DNA of 64,000 bases from the NCBI RefSeq assembly GCF_003675325.1, contig NZ_CP033073.1:806001-870000 (forward strand), given 5' to 3'. Below are positions 34,667-44,683 of this stretch, piece after piece. Source of the stretch: Streptomyces dangxiongensis (GTDB taxonomy: Bacteria > Actinomycetota > Actinomycetes > Streptomycetales > Streptomycetaceae). The notes beneath the pieces were generated by a model, which saw only the letters and a program-made list of their open reading frames with translations, was not told where the DNA came from and made no database searches. Within the stretch, counting starts at the first letter, position 1; each line of letters opens with the position of its first letter. Both the position numbers and the translations under genes were made by a program.

Positions 34667-35648
34667 GGGATCCGCTTCCTTCCATCGAGGGCTCGAAAGT
34701 GCGGGTGGGGGGAGACGGGGAGGCGGGTTCGGCAGAGGAATGCCGTACGAAGTCGCGGGCGATGTTCCCGAGGAGCTGCGGGACGGCACGCTCGATCTCC
34801 TCGACCTGTGGCGTCCGCAACGCCTCCGGTTTCTCGGCTCGGCTGGAGGCGGACGCCGGGTACAGGCCGTTGACCGCGAGATCGTCCCGCACCGCCCTCA
34901 TCCGGCGCAGGAGTTGTGCGGCGCCTTCCTCTGGGGCGCAGGGCGCGCGAAGGGTGATGAAGTAGGTGTCGAACAGGGCCGCCCGGACGTCGCGTGGCAG
35001 GGGACGGCAGGTGCCCGTCGCCGATTGGAGCAGTGAGGGGGCGTCCGGCACCAGCTTCGCGGCGATGCCCTCGTGCACTCTCTCGTTGAGCGCGCATTCC
35101 TCGACGAGGGCGTCGGCCCGGCCGTCCCAGGCGGCGGGGAGCCGGCCCCGCAACAGTGCCCGCACGGGCCCGTAGTCCCGGGCCCAGGCGCCGCTGAAGG
35201 CGGGGTGGTGCAGCGCCATGCTCGGCCTGATGATCCGCAGGTAGACGTCCCGCGTGCAGGAGGCCGTGTACAGCAGCATGGCGGAGTAGCCGCGCACCAG
35301 GCGCCCGACAGCGGCCACTTCGTCCGGCGGGGCCGGGCCGGCTGCCTCGGCGGCCCGCCGTCCCAGTTCCTGCCAGAGCATGAAGGTGAGTTGGTGGCCG
35401 GTGATCCACCGGAACCAGAACAACTGCTCCGCGGAGCCGGCGGCGGCCGGGGCGCCCGAGGGCTCCGCACCCGGGTCCGGCCCCTGGCCGAGGAGCTCCG
35501 CGTACCGTCGGGTCAGCTCATCGTCGGCGTTGCAGTGCACCGGGTCGGGAGGCAGCATCAGGGGCTCGATCCCGTAGGCCCGGCCGCCGTACTCGGGGAC
35601 GACGGCTTCCAGCAGGCCGGTGGCCGAGCCTGCGTCCAGCGCGCTCAC
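34656..35648 (-). CDS. Haem-dependent L-tyrosine 3-hydroxylase-like protein (LmbB2/SfmD superfamily)
   Basis: Start GTG 35648 overlaps the dioxygenase stop (GTGA). The 330-aa protein contains LFWFRWITGHQLTFMLWQEL (about residues 90-109), SAMLLYTASCTRDVYLRIIR and HHPAFSGAWARDYGP. It is helical and His-rich, as expected of the haem-dependent aromatic oxygenase superfamily. LmbB2-type enzymes hydroxylate L-tyrosine to L-DOPA with H2O2. I infer the family from these segments and from the conserved neighbours: LmbA-like, LmbB1-like and LmbB2-like genes stand in the lincomycin order. It is somewhat longer than LmbB2, with an Ala/Pro-rich insert near residue 60 and a long tail. Confidence 0.65.
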   Translation of the reverse strand: MSALDAGSATGLLEAVVPEYGGRAYGIEPLMLPPDPVHCNADDELTRRYAELLGQGPDPGAEPSGAPAAAGSAEQLFWFRWITGHQLTFMLWQELGRRAAEAAGPAPPDEVAAVGRLVRGYSAMLLYTASCTRDVYLRIIRPSMALHHPAFSGAWARDYGPVRALLRGRLPAAWDGRADALVEECALNERVHEGIAAKLVPDAPSLLQSATGTCRPLPRDVRAALFDTYFITLRAPCAPEEGAAQLLRRMRAVRDDLAVNGLYPASASSRAEKPEALRTPQVEEIERAVPQLLGNIARDFVRHSSAEPASPSPPTRTFEPSMEGSGSHGA

Positions 35649-36145
35649 CGGCCCTCGGCTTCCGCCGGTATGTGGGTGAACTCGTACTCCAGCCCGTTGA
35701 CGTCGTAGGCGTAGAAGCTGCTCACGCCGTCGTCGTCCACGACGATCTCCGTCGGGGGTTCGGGGCGGGCGAAGACGTAGTTGCCGGAGGCGAAGAGCTG
35801 TTGCCAGCGGTCCCGCCACTCCGTCAGTTCCGAGGCGGACCCGGCGGTCATGCACACGTGCTGGAACTGGAGGGTGTCCGGGTGCGGAGGAGCGTAGGCG
35901 GCGGAACGGGTGAACACATGGAACCGGGTACCGGCGGCTGTCACCTCGGTCAGCCGGGTGATTCCGGGCAGCCGGCCGCGGGTCAGGTCGGAGAAGATGT
36001 CGAGGGTCCAGGCGGCGGTGCCGCCGAAGAAATCGGTGTACCACGCGACGCAGTTGTCGAGGTCGGCCGTTTCGACCGCCAGGTGGTGCAGTCCGGCCCG
36101 TGGGACGCGGCCGGGCGGTTTGGGTTCGTCCGCAGGGAGGGACAC
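35645..36145 (-). CDS. VOC-family extradiol dioxygenase, LmbB1-like (L-DOPA 2,3-dioxygenase)
   Basis: 166 aa from GTG 36145 (GAAAGGAT upstream). A single vicinal-oxygen-chelate domain has metal-ligand candidates His in GLHHLAVETADLD, His in FQHVCMTAG and Glu in GLEYEFTH. Single-domain VOC dioxygenases of the LmbB1 type cleave L-DOPA between C2 and C3, and the product cyclises to a yellow dihydropyrrole dicarboxylate. Overlap with the LmbB2-like gene fits a two-step Tyr to DOPA to ring-opened product route. It could otherwise be a glyoxalase/bleomycin-resistance relative. Confidence 0.65.
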   Translation of the reverse strand: MSLPADEPKPPGRVPRAGLHHLAVETADLDNCVAWYTDFFGGTAAWTLDIFSDLTRGRLPGITRLTEVTAAGTRFHVFTRSAAYAPPHPDTLQFQHVCMTAGSASELTEWRDRWQQLFASGNYVFARPEPPTEIVVDDDGVSSFYAYDVNGLEYEFTHIPAEAEGR

Positions 36146-36170
36146 GGGTGTGGATCCTTTCCAGGGTGGT

Positions 36171-37982
36171 TCATCGAGCGATCGCGTACGCCTGCTCGCC
36201 GCGCGGCGAAGCGGCGGCGAGCAGCAGGCCGTCGCCCGGTTCGACGCCCACGGCGCACACCTTGCCCAGCGACCAGTCCGGAACGGACACGAGAGTGTGC
36301 CCGCGGCGGGTCAGGTCCGAGGCGACCTCGTCCGGGCGACGGCTCTCGATCCGGACGGTGAGCGGCCGGTGCGTGCGGGGCGTGAACGAGGACGGGACGT
36401 GCTCGGAGTGGAAGGCGAGGGTCTCGACGGCACGTTGCGGATCGAGTCCGAAGTCGACGTGCGCCAGGAAGAAGCCCAGCGTCCACTGGTCCTGCTGGTC
36501 TCCGCCCGGTGTGCCGAACGCCAGGCGCGCGCGGCCCTCCTGGACGACGAGAGTGGGACTCAGCGTCGTACGGGGCCGCTTCCCCGGTGCCAGGGAGTTG
36601 GGGTGCCCCTCCTCCAGCCAGGCCATCTGACCCCTCGTACCCAGCGGGAAGCCGAGACCGGGGACCACGGGGGAACTCTTCAGCCAGCCGCCGCTGGGAG
36701 TGGCGGCCACCATGTTGCCGTGCCGGTCGGTGACCGTCAGACAACAGGTGTCGCCGCGTGCCTCGGTCGCCGCCACGACAGGGGGGACCACCGTGGGCAG
36801 CCCGTCGTACAACTGCCCCTGCCAGTACGGTCCGACGGGTGGATCCGCCCGGTCCGGCGGCAGGATGCGCGGTGGCCGGCCCGCCGGAGCGCCGGGGCGC
36901 AGGGTAGCGGAGGCCAGGTCTCCGACGAGCCGGCGGCGGTCGTCGGTGTAGTCGTCGGCCAGGAGCGCGGCCAGGGGTACGTCGGTGAAGTCCGGGTCGC
37001 CGTACCAGGCTTCGCGATCTGCGTAGGCCAGCTTGGCGCACTCGATCACGGTGTGCAGATGGTCGGCGCTGTCCAGGCCCATCGCCCCGAGGTCGAACCC
37101 CTCCAGCAGGGCGAGCTGCTGGAGGAAGACCGGGCCCTGCGACCACGGGCCCGGCTTGTGCACCTCCAGACCTCGGTAGTGGCGGCTCACCGTGGCCTCC
37201 GTACGCGGCTCCCAGCGGGCCATGTCGTCGCCGGTGAGCAGTCCGCGGTGACGCCGTCCGGTCGCGTCCAGTACGTCGGTGCCACGCAGATGGGCGTCGA
37301 TGCTCTCGGCGACGAAGCCGCCGTAGAACGCCTGGTGGGCGGCGCGTATCTGCTGTTCGCGGCCGGGTCCGGCGGCCTCGGCCTCCTTGAGGATCCGCCG
37401 GTAGGTCGCGGCCAGCGCCGGGTTGCGCAGCCGGGAACGCGGGCGGGGCGGGGCGCCGTCCACCAGGTAGGTGCGGCCGGACTCCGCCCACTCGCCACGG
37501 AACAGTTCCGCCAGGACCGCGATGGCCTCGGCGGCCTTCGGCAGCACCGGGTAGCCGTCCGCCGCATAGCCGATGGCGTGGTGGAGAACCTGACCGAGGC
37601 GCATCGTGCCGTGCTCCTCCAACAGCCTCAGCCAGGCCCCGAACGCCCCGGGGACGGTGGCCGGAAGCAGCCCCGAGCCGGGGATCCGGGACAGGCCGAG
37701 CGCCCGGAACGCCGCAGGCGTGGCCGCCTGCGGCATCGGGCCCTGTCCGCAGATCACCTGGGCGCGGCCCGAGGCGGCGTCGAAGAGGAGAATCGGCACA
37801 TCGCCGCCGGGCCCGTTCAGATGGGGTTCGACCACCTGCAGGACGAAGCCGGCGGCGACGGCGGCGTCGAAGGCGTTCCCGCCGGCCTCCAGCGTGGCCA
37901 TGCCCGCCGCCGAGGCCAGCCAGTGGGTCGAGGACACCGCGCCGAAGGTGCCCCGCAACTCGGGACGGGTCGTCACCACCAC
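36171..37982 (-). CDS. Gamma-glutamyltranspeptidase-family enzyme, LmbA-like
   Basis: 603 aa. Three GTG codons stand in tandem at the start; AGGAGG just upstream best fits the second or third. Ntn-hydrolase marks: GAVSSTHWLASAAGMATLEA, GGNAFDAAVAA and LNGPGGDVPILL, then the nucleophile Thr412 in RGDTCCLTVTD, GWLKSSPVVPG and FGTPGGDQQDQW. Processing at Thr412 would give two subunits. There is no signal peptide, unlike periplasmic GGTs that degrade glutathione. In lincomycin, anthramycin and hormaomycin clusters the LmbA homologue cleaves the side chain of the LmbB1 product. The same neighbours here suggest the same step. Confidence 0.8.
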   Translation of the reverse strand: MVVTTRPELRGTFGAVSSTHWLASAAGMATLEAGGNAFDAAVAAGFVLQVVEPHLNGPGGDVPILLFDAASGRAQVICGQGPMPQAATPAAFRALGLSRIPGSGLLPATVPGAFGAWLRLLEEHGTMRLGQVLHHAIGYAADGYPVLPKAAEAIAVLAELFRGEWAESGRTYLVDGAPPRPRSRLRNPALAATYRRILKEAEAAGPGREQQIRAAHQAFYGGFVAESIDAHLRGTDVLDATGRRHRGLLTGDDMARWEPRTEATVSRHYRGLEVHKPGPWSQGPVFLQQLALLEGFDLGAMGLDSADHLHTVIECAKLAYADREAWYGDPDFTDVPLAALLADDYTDDRRRLVGDLASATLRPGAPAGRPPRILPPDRADPPVGPYWQGQLYDGLPTVVPPVVAATEARGDTCCLTVTDRHGNMVAATPSGGWLKSSPVVPGLGFPLGTRGQMAWLEEGHPNSLAPGKRPRTTLSPTLVVQEGRARLAFGTPGGDQQDQWTLGFFLAHVDFGLDPQRAVETLAFHSEHVPSSFTPRTHRPLTVRIESRRPDEVASDLTRRGHTLVSVPDWSLGKVCAVGVEPGDGLLLAAASPRGEQAYAIAR

Positions 37983-37989
37983 GGCCTCC

Positions 37990-39357
37990 TCAGACCGAGG
38001 AGGCAGGCGACGGGAGGACGCTCAGACTCTCCGCGATCTGCTCGTTCGTGACCGTCGGGTTCTCCATCGTCCCGGCCAGGTAGGAGTCGAAGGCGGCCAG
38101 GTCGAAGTTGCCGTGCCCGGAGATGTTGAACAGCACTACCCGCTCCTGTCCGGCCGCACGAGCGGCCAGAGCCTCCACGATCGCCGCCTTCAACCCGTGC
38201 GACGACTCGGGAGCTATGACGAAGCCCTCGCTCCGCGCGAAGGTCACCGCCGCGTCGAAGACATCCGTCTGCGGGAACGCCCGGGCCTCCACCAGACCGT
38301 GCTCCTTGAGCAGGCACAGGCTGGGCGCGTCACCGTGGTAACGCAGGCCGCCGGCGTGGATGGAGCCGGGGATGAAGTCGTGTCCGAGGGTGTGCATGTA
38401 CAGCGGCGGGGTCAGGCCCGCGGTGTCCGGGTAGTCGTAGGCCAGCTTGCCCCGGGTGAGGGTGGGGCAGGCATCGGGCTCGGCGGCGACGAACCGGGTC
38501 CGCGGGCGCTCGCCGCTGAGCCGGTCCTGCATGAACGGGTAGGCGAGCCCGGCGTAGTTGGAGCCGCCGCCGACGCATCCGATCACGACGTCGGGGTACT
38601 CCCCCATGATCTCCATCTGCTTCTTCGCCTCCAGACCGATCACGGTCTGGTGCAGCAGCACGTTGTTCATGATGGAGCCCAGCGCGAACTTGGTGTCGTC
38701 CCGGCTCATCGCGTCGGCCACGGCCTCACTGATGGCGATGCCGATGCTGCCGGGCGAGTCCGGGTCCTTGGCCAGGATCCGGCGCCCGGCTTCGGTCCGC
38801 TCCGTGGGCGAGGAGTAGACCTCGGCGCCCCAGCTCCGCATCAGCGACTTGCGGTAGGGCTTCTGCTCGAAGGACGCCCGGACCATGTAGACGTTCACCT
38901 CGAGCCCGAACAGCGCACCGGCGAACGACAGCGCGGAGCCCCACTGGCCTGCCCCGGTCTCCGTCGTCAGCCGGCGGACACCCTCCTCGGCGGCGTAGTA
39001 CGCCTGGACGACGGCGGTGTTCGGCTTGTGGGAGCCCGACGGGGACACGCCCTCGAACTTGAAGTAGATGTGCGCCGGAGTGTCGAGCGCGCGTTCCAGA
39101 CGCTCCGCCCGGACCAGCGGGGAGGGCCGCCAGATCTTGTACACGTCCCGCACCCGCTCCGGGATCTCCACCCAGCGCTCCTGCGTGAACTCGTGCTCGA
39201 TGACTTTCCGCGGAAGCAGATCGGCCAGGTCACCCGGCTGCAGCGGGGCCATGGTCAGCGGGTTGAGCGGACCGGGGAGCGGAGCCGGCAGATCGGGATG
39301 GATGTTGTACCAACGGTCGGGCAGATCGGTCTCGGAAAGGAGAACTCGCTTCAGCAC
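37990..39357 (-). CDS. TrpB-like PLP enzyme (TrpB2 type), first gene of the leftward operon
   Basis: Start GTG 39357 has GAAGGGAAG upstream; 455 aa. PLP lysine is in [14 protein letters not shown]. Other marks are [32 protein letters not shown] (phosphate loop) and the C-terminal [13 protein letters not shown]. TrpB2 enzymes join indole and L-serine (or phosphoserine) to make tryptophan without TrpA. No trpA or other trp genes are nearby, so this is not the housekeeping synthase. It may build tryptophan, a halotryptophan or another beta-substituted alanine for the product. The stop is 7 nt from the LmbA-like start. Confidence 0.85.
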   Translation of the reverse strand: MLKRVLLSETDLPDRWYNIHPDLPAPLPGPLNPLTMAPLQPGDLADLLPRKVIEHEFTQERWVEIPERVRDVYKIWRPSPLVRAERLERALDTPAHIYFKFEGVSPSGSHKPNTAVVQAYYAAEEGVRRLTTETGAGQWGSALSFAGALFGLEVNVYMVRASFEQKPYRKSLMRSWGAEVYSSPTERTEAGRRILAKDPDSPGSIGIAISEAVADAMSRDDTKFALGSIMNNVLLHQTVIGLEAKKQMEIMGEYPDVVIGCVGGGSNYAGLAYPFMQDRLSGERPRTRFVAAEPDACPTLTRGKLAYDYPDTAGLTPPLYMHTLGHDFIPGSIHAGGLRYHGDAPSLCLLKEHGLVEARAFPQTDVFDAAVTFARSEGFVIAPESSHGLKAAIVEALAARAAGQERVVLFNISGHGNFDLAAFDSYLAGTMENPTVTNEQIAESLSVLPSPASSV

Positions 39358-39467
39358 CGGGGCTTCCCTTCGAGTGACAGGACATTCCTGCCACGGAATC
39401 CTAGGAGGGAGAAAGTCGGACAGCGTCGCCTTTTCTGCTTGTCCGGCGGGACGACGGTCAGCAGATA

Positions 39468-39480
39468 GGACTAGGCCGAA
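39468..39480 (-). promoter_or_regulatory. Second copy of the TTCGGCCTAGTCC motif, upstream of the TrpB-like operon
   Basis: Read leftward, TTCGGCCTAGTCC lies 111 nt before the TrpB-like start. It is identical to 30466-30478 before the halogenase, and both are oriented with TAGTCC as a possible -10. The gap (39358-39555) is also the promoter region of the divergent NTF2-like gene. Confidence 0.55.
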
Positions 39481-39555
39481 ATACGCAGGACGGGCAGCCG
39501 GATGGACGGGCAGACTGACACGGCGACGACGCCGGGGCCCGAGGTGAGGAGAACC

Positions 39556-39930
39556 GTGACCGCAACCGACGCGGACGTCATCTGCGAGCTGGAGAAGCGC
39601 CGTTTCGAAACCATCGTGGAACGCGACTTCCACGGCTTCGCCGACCTCGCTCATCCCGAACTCGCCTACACGCACTCGAGCGGCACCCTCGATACGCTCG
39701 ATTCATTCATCGAGAAATGCGAGAGCACCTATTACGCGTACCACCGGATCGATCACCTCGTTGAGAGTGTGACGGTGGTCGGTGACACCGCCGTGGTGAT
39801 CGGAGAAATGCGCGTCGACATGACCGCCGGCGGAACACGAAGGGAATTGGTGAACCGCTCGTTAGGAGTGTGGGCCCGGGTCGACGGCACGTGGAGGTTC
39901 CTCGCCCACCAGGCCACCGCGAAGCGGTAG
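39556..39930 (+). CDS. NTF2/SnoaL-like small protein (DUF4440 type)
   Basis: Start GTG 39556 has GAGGAGA upstream; 124 aa. The NTF2-like fold shows as [47 protein letters not shown] and [13 protein letters not shown]. Small NTF2 enzymes in biosynthetic clusters act as cyclases, isomerases or hydratases; others only bind ligands. It is divergent from the TrpB-like operon, and codon 103 is TTA (39862-39864). This TTA, like those in the halogenase and YbaK genes, argues it belongs to the cluster. Confidence 0.8.
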   Translation: MTATDADVICELEKRRFETIVERDFHGFADLAHPELAYTHSSGTLDTLDSFIEKCESTYYAYHRIDHLVESVTVVGDTAVVIGEMRVDMTAGGTRRELVNRSLGVWARVDGTWRFLAHQATAKR

Positions 39931-40003
39931 GGGAAGGGCATCGCAGCCGCGGCGCGCGACCCCGCTCCCTCCCTCTCTCCGGTCCGCCGTGGCCCCAGGT
40001 GTG

Positions 40004-40517
40004 TCAGCCGACGACGTCGACGACGCCGAGGCCGTCGGTACATCCGACGACCAGATTCGACCCGACCCCGGCCAGGGCCTTGATCGGTCGCTCAAGGAGA
40101 CGGGAGCCCGCCCATCGGCAGGTCAGCGGATCCCACAGCGCGACCGCGCCCCGCCTGGCGACGGCCAGCAGGGGATGCCCATCCGACGGGACGACAGCGG
40201 CCATCGGTCCGCCGGTGAGTTCGCCCACGAGTTGGCCATGGGCGGTGGCCAGCAACGGGACGCAGCCCGCGGCCGGTGATGGGCCCGCCACCGATCTGTT
40301 CGCCGGTCACCGGGTCCCACAGCCGCACCACGTCGGCTTCTTCGTCGTCGCCTGACGCGGCCAGCAGGACGCGGTTCTCCCCCACGGGCACGACGACCGC
40401 CACACCCAAACCGTCCCCGAACCCACGCGACGTCGCCGAAGGCCGCACCCGGCCCGGCGGCCTTTCCCACACCAGGGCCAGTTCTCGTGGGCCGTGATCC
40501 CGAGGAGCATCAGACAT
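40004..40517 (-). pseudogene. WD40-repeat-like protein, short and frame-shifted
   Basis: From ATG 40517 the frame reads MSDAPRDHGPRELALVWERP, then ENRVLLAASGDDEEADVVRL and WDPVTGEQIGGG, a beta-propeller blade. Near 40273 the frame shifts by one base and another blade follows: CVPLLATAHGQLVGEL, LLAVARRGAVALWDP, IKALAGVGSNLVVGCTDG. Streptomyces WD40 proteins normally carry many blades, so only the tail seems to remain. The role is unknown. Confidence 0.6.
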
Positions 40518-41136
40518 GACCGGTACGGTAACCGGCTCCACTGACACCGCCCCGGCTCCCCGCCCGTCCGGGCGAAACCGGCATCGGCGCCTGGTCCGGC
40601 AGGTGAACTCATCGCCTTCCGGCCTCGCCGCTGACGTACAGCACGGCCGGCCGACCATGGACGCCGGCCACCGGGCCGGCCGGCAACCGGCGTGGAGAAT
40701 ACGTCCGTCCGGCGGCGAACCGGTCGCCCTGCGCTGGGACTCCCTGCGCCTCCAGCAGGAGATCATCCAACTGGTCATCAACGGCCGCCCCGCGCCGACC
40801 AAATGCGTCTACTCGGCAAGCGCTCAAGGCCAGGGGGCCGTGCGAATCACGGAGTTCTACGAGAAGCCCGACGTCTGGGGCCCCTGGATGCAGGACGCGG
40901 TGGTGCGCGCGCAGCGAGCGACTGTGCTGGAGACGCTCCGCGAGGGCGGCACGGTCCCGTTCGGAGGGCTCTCGCTGTCCCGCACGGCCACTGATCGGAC
41001 AGGCGCATCTGATCAACTGACGAGCCCACCAAAGAGACAGGGTCGGGTCGGTTCTCTCACAGCGGACCCCGCTACATCATCTGGCGGCCCGCCGCGCCTC
41101 CGTCCGGATCGTCGGCCAGTACGACCGTCGCCGTGA
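40516..41136 (+). CDS. Hypothetical protein, start uncertain
   Basis: I do not recognise the family. The stretch from about 40720 to 41000 has strong G/C third positions and reads like real protein (WDSLRLQQEIIQLVINGRP, VRITEFYEKPDVWGPWMQ), so at least the middle is coding. The N-terminal 70 residues are low-complexity and Arg/Pro-rich. The C-terminus overlaps the convergent ATPase gene by 65 nt. A truncated or chimeric gene is possible in this decayed area. Confidence 0.4.
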   Translation: MTGTVTGSTDTAPAPRPSGRNRHRRLVRQVNSSPSGLAADVQHGRPTMDAGHRAGRQPAWRIRPSGGEPVALRWDSLRLQQEIIQLVINGRPAPTKCVYSASAQGQGAVRITEFYEKPDVWGPWMQDAVVRAQRATVLETLREGGTVPFGGLSLSRTATDRTGASDQLTSPPKRQGRVGSLTADPATSSGGPPRLRPDRRPVRPSP

Positions 41137-41548
41137 CGCGTTTGCCCATCGGCTCGCGGCGGACGGCGAAGCTCTGGCTGACCGCCATCACGATCTCCAG
41201 GCCGTGCTGCCCGATGCGGTCCGGGTCGGGGGCCAGGACCGCCGGGAGCGTCGGGGCGCTGTCCCACACGCTCACCTGGACCGCGCCGTCCTCGACCGTC
41301 AGTGTCAGCAGGCAGGGGCCGGGGGCGTACTTGCGGGCGTTGGTCACCAGCTCGCTCACCACCAGTTGCACCATGCTCATCGCGCGGCCGGACACCGGCA
41401 ACCCGTGCACGGCCTGCACATCGGACAGGAAGGAACGGGCCAGGTCACGTGCCGCTGCGATGCCCTCGCTCCCCTCGAAGGCAGCGGACACCGAGCCGAC
41501 GGCATCCTGCCGTGACCGCCGGCCTTCACCGTCCTCAGACAGGTGCAT
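41072..41548 (-). CDS. RsbW-like anti-sigma/ATP-binding protein (HATPase_c_2)
   Basis: 158 aa from ATG 41548. The GHKL ATP-binding fold shows N-box VVSELVTNARKYA, a G1-like VWDSAPTLPA and G2 IGQHGLEIV. Streptomyces have dozens of these stand-alone serine-kinase-like regulators. They bind sigma or anti-anti-sigma factors and are often reset by SpoIIE-type phosphatases. One such phosphatase lies at 44684. Target unknown. Confidence 0.88.
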   Translation of the reverse strand: MHLSEDGEGRRSRQDAVGSVSAAFEGSEGIAAARDLARSFLSDVQAVHGLPVSGRAMSMVQLVVSELVTNARKYAPGPCLLTLTVEDGAVQVSVWDSAPTLPAVLAPDPDRIGQHGLEIVMAVSQSFAVRREPMGKRVTATVVLADDPDGGAAGRQMM

Positions 41549-41753
41549 ACAGTCGCCTCACTTCCGAAGCGTCTTTCATCATCCAGCCGCTTACCCGGAA
41601 AACGTCAACCCGTCCCCCGACCTCTCACGCGATCTGACACGTGGCTGGTTGCACCGACCGTATCGGTACCTGCGTCCGAGCGGTCACTCACCCCTCGCCC
41701 GTGCCGGACCTCTGGGTACTCGTGGCAGCGGACTCCGAGCGAGGAGGACCACC

Positions 41754-42035
41754 GTGCCGCAGCCGGACGAAGAGCCGTTCGAAGAGCTGCTCGCCTTCGA
41801 CACCCGTGGCCTCGAGGACTGGGACGAGGGGCGTGCGCTGGCCGCCCTCGGCGGGAGACACGGCGCCCTGTACCGCAACCATCTGCTCATCGCCCTGCGG
41901 CTGGACGCGTGGGTGGAGGCCGAGAGCCGGCGCACGGACACCGACGCGCGCTACAGAGCCGGGTACACCCAGGCGCTCCAGGACATGGCCGCCTTCCTGA
42001 GGCAGACCTACTACCTTCCCGAAGGCCCTGACTGA
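41754..42035 (+). CDS. Small hypothetical protein, 93 aa
   Basis: Start GTG 41754 has GAGGAGGACCACC upstream, a good ribosome site. The protein is acidic at the N-terminus (DEEPFEELLAFDTRGLEDWD) and helical after (LYRNHLLIALRLDAWVEAES, YTQALQDMAAFLRQTYYLP). I do not recognise a named family. It may be a small regulatory partner. Confidence 0.65.
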   Translation: MPQPDEEPFEELLAFDTRGLEDWDEGRALAALGGRHGALYRNHLLIALRLDAWVEAESRRTDTDARYRAGYTQALQDMAAFLRQTYYLPEGPD

Positions 42036-42053
42036 CCGCCGGCCCGCGAGGGC

Positions 42054-42296
42054 CTAAACGGACGGTCCGCCGTCCTCGGCGTCCTGGTCCCTCTCGGGGT
42101 GATCCTCGGCCTCGACACCCTCCAGGGGCTTGCCCGCCGTCGTGCCGCGTTCCGTCTGGTAGCCCTCCTTCGCGCTGGCCGTGCCCGGTATGACCCGCTC
42201 CTGCGCCTGGCTCTCCGAGCCCGAGTGTGCTCCGGGTTCCTCCGGGCTGCGCGCCCGGTCGAAGCGGTCCTCACGGTGATCGTCCTGGTCGGTCAT
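42054..42296 (-). CDS. Small highly charged, disordered protein, 80 aa
   Basis: Start ATG 42296 is preceded by GTGAGGAAC. The sequence is almost all Glu, Asp, Arg, Gly and Ser (MTDQDDHREDRFDRARSPEE ... PERDQDAEDGGPSV), without hydrophobic core. Such proteins are common in Streptomyces stress loci. Function unknown. Confidence 0.55.
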   Translation of the reverse strand: MTDQDDHREDRFDRARSPEEPGAHSGSESQAQERVIPGTASAKEGYQTERGTTAGKPLEGVEAEDHPERDQDAEDGGPSV

Positions 42297-42365
42297 GTTC
42301 CTCACTCCCCTCGGCGTCGGGTTGCCGCCGGGTTCCCTGGCGCGGCCACCGGAAACGGTCGTGCG

Positions 42366-43780
<1,415 letters not shown>

Positions 43781-44021
43781 ACCGGCCGCCCTGGCGCCTA
43801 CCGGCCACCCGGATTCATGCCGACCGCCGGATGTGTGCCGGCGGGGCCGGACCCCGGGGCCGGGAATGCGGGGATACTGGGAGACGCAAGGCCGTAACTT
43901 CCGTTCCTCCGAGGCGGGCCGGCCGGTTGCGCCGGAGGTGTCGCCTCGGGGTGGATCCCCGTGGTCCCGGCGGCGCACACGATGCCGACCCTCGGGCACG
44001 GGTCCGGAAGGACACAGCATC

Positions 44022-44672
44022 ATGACCGAACAGCCGCCTCTACCTCCCGACGTCGCCTCCCTCCTCCTGAGCACCGACTCCGTGGAACGTTTCCTCGAGG
44101 TGCTCGCGGACCGGGCGCAGGTCCTGGCGCCCGCCGCCCAGGGGGCCGGGATCACCCTGGAGCGGCAGGGGCGACACCTGACCGTGGCCGGCTCCGGCGC
44201 CGGCGCCTCGGACCTGGACGAGGCCCAGTACGGGCAGGACGACGGGCCCTGTCTCCAGGCGCTGCGCACCGGCGAGGAGATCCTCGTGACGGACATGCTG
44301 GACGAGGACCGCTGGGGTCCGTATCCGGCCTACGCAGCCGCCTGCGGGATCCGCTCGTCGCTCTCGCTGCCGATCGCCACCCACATCCACACGGCCGGCG
44401 CGCTCAACCTGTACTCGCAGAAGGTGCCCGGCTTCGCCGACGCCGATCTCACCGGTCTGCGCGCGCTCGCCGCGCAGGCCACCGGAGCCATCGCCCTCGC
44501 GCAGCGCCTCGCCGACGCGCGGCAGTACGCCGACGAAGTGCACACCGCGACGGAGTCCCGCGCAGTCATCGACCAGGCGATCGACGTGATCATGGGCAGG
44601 CAGCACTGCCGGGCCGACGAGGCGTTCGCCAGCGGTGAGGGGGCGCACATATCAGGACCCGGTGGGACGTAG
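44022..44672 (+). CDS. GAF-domain regulator with truncated ANTAR domain
   Basis: 216 aa from ATG 44022. Residues 20-165 are a GAF domain (FLEVLADRAQVLAPAAQGAG, DEAQYGQDDGPCLQALRTGE, GIRSSLSLPIATHIHTAGAL). The ANTAR helix starts well (HTATESRAVIDQAIDVIMGR, QHCRADEAFA), then breaks into SGEGAHISGPGGT and stops. A normal ANTAR domain has 25-30 more residues that complete the RNA-binding helices. GAF-ANTAR proteins act as antiterminators; this one probably cannot bind RNA. The SpoIIE phosphatase gene follows after 11 nt. Confidence 0.8.
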   Translation: MTEQPPLPPDVASLLLSTDSVERFLEVLADRAQVLAPAAQGAGITLERQGRHLTVAGSGAGASDLDEAQYGQDDGPCLQALRTGEEILVTDMLDEDRWGPYPAYAAACGIRSSLSLPIATHIHTAGALNLYSQKVPGFADADLTGLRALAAQATGAIALAQRLADARQYADEVHTATESRAVIDQAIDVIMGRQHCRADEAFASGEGAHISGPGGT

Positions 44673-44683
44673 GGAGGTGTGCC

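Noticed and set aside
36171..37982. Ordinary periplasmic glutathione-degrading gamma-glutamyltranspeptidase
   Set aside because: No signal peptide, and neighbours are LmbB1- and LmbB2-like genes; an LmbA-type role fits better, though not proven.
37990..39357. Housekeeping tryptophan synthase beta subunit
   Set aside because: No trpA, trpC or other trp genes adjoin; the gene is coupled to lmbA-like genes and is of the TrpB2 type.
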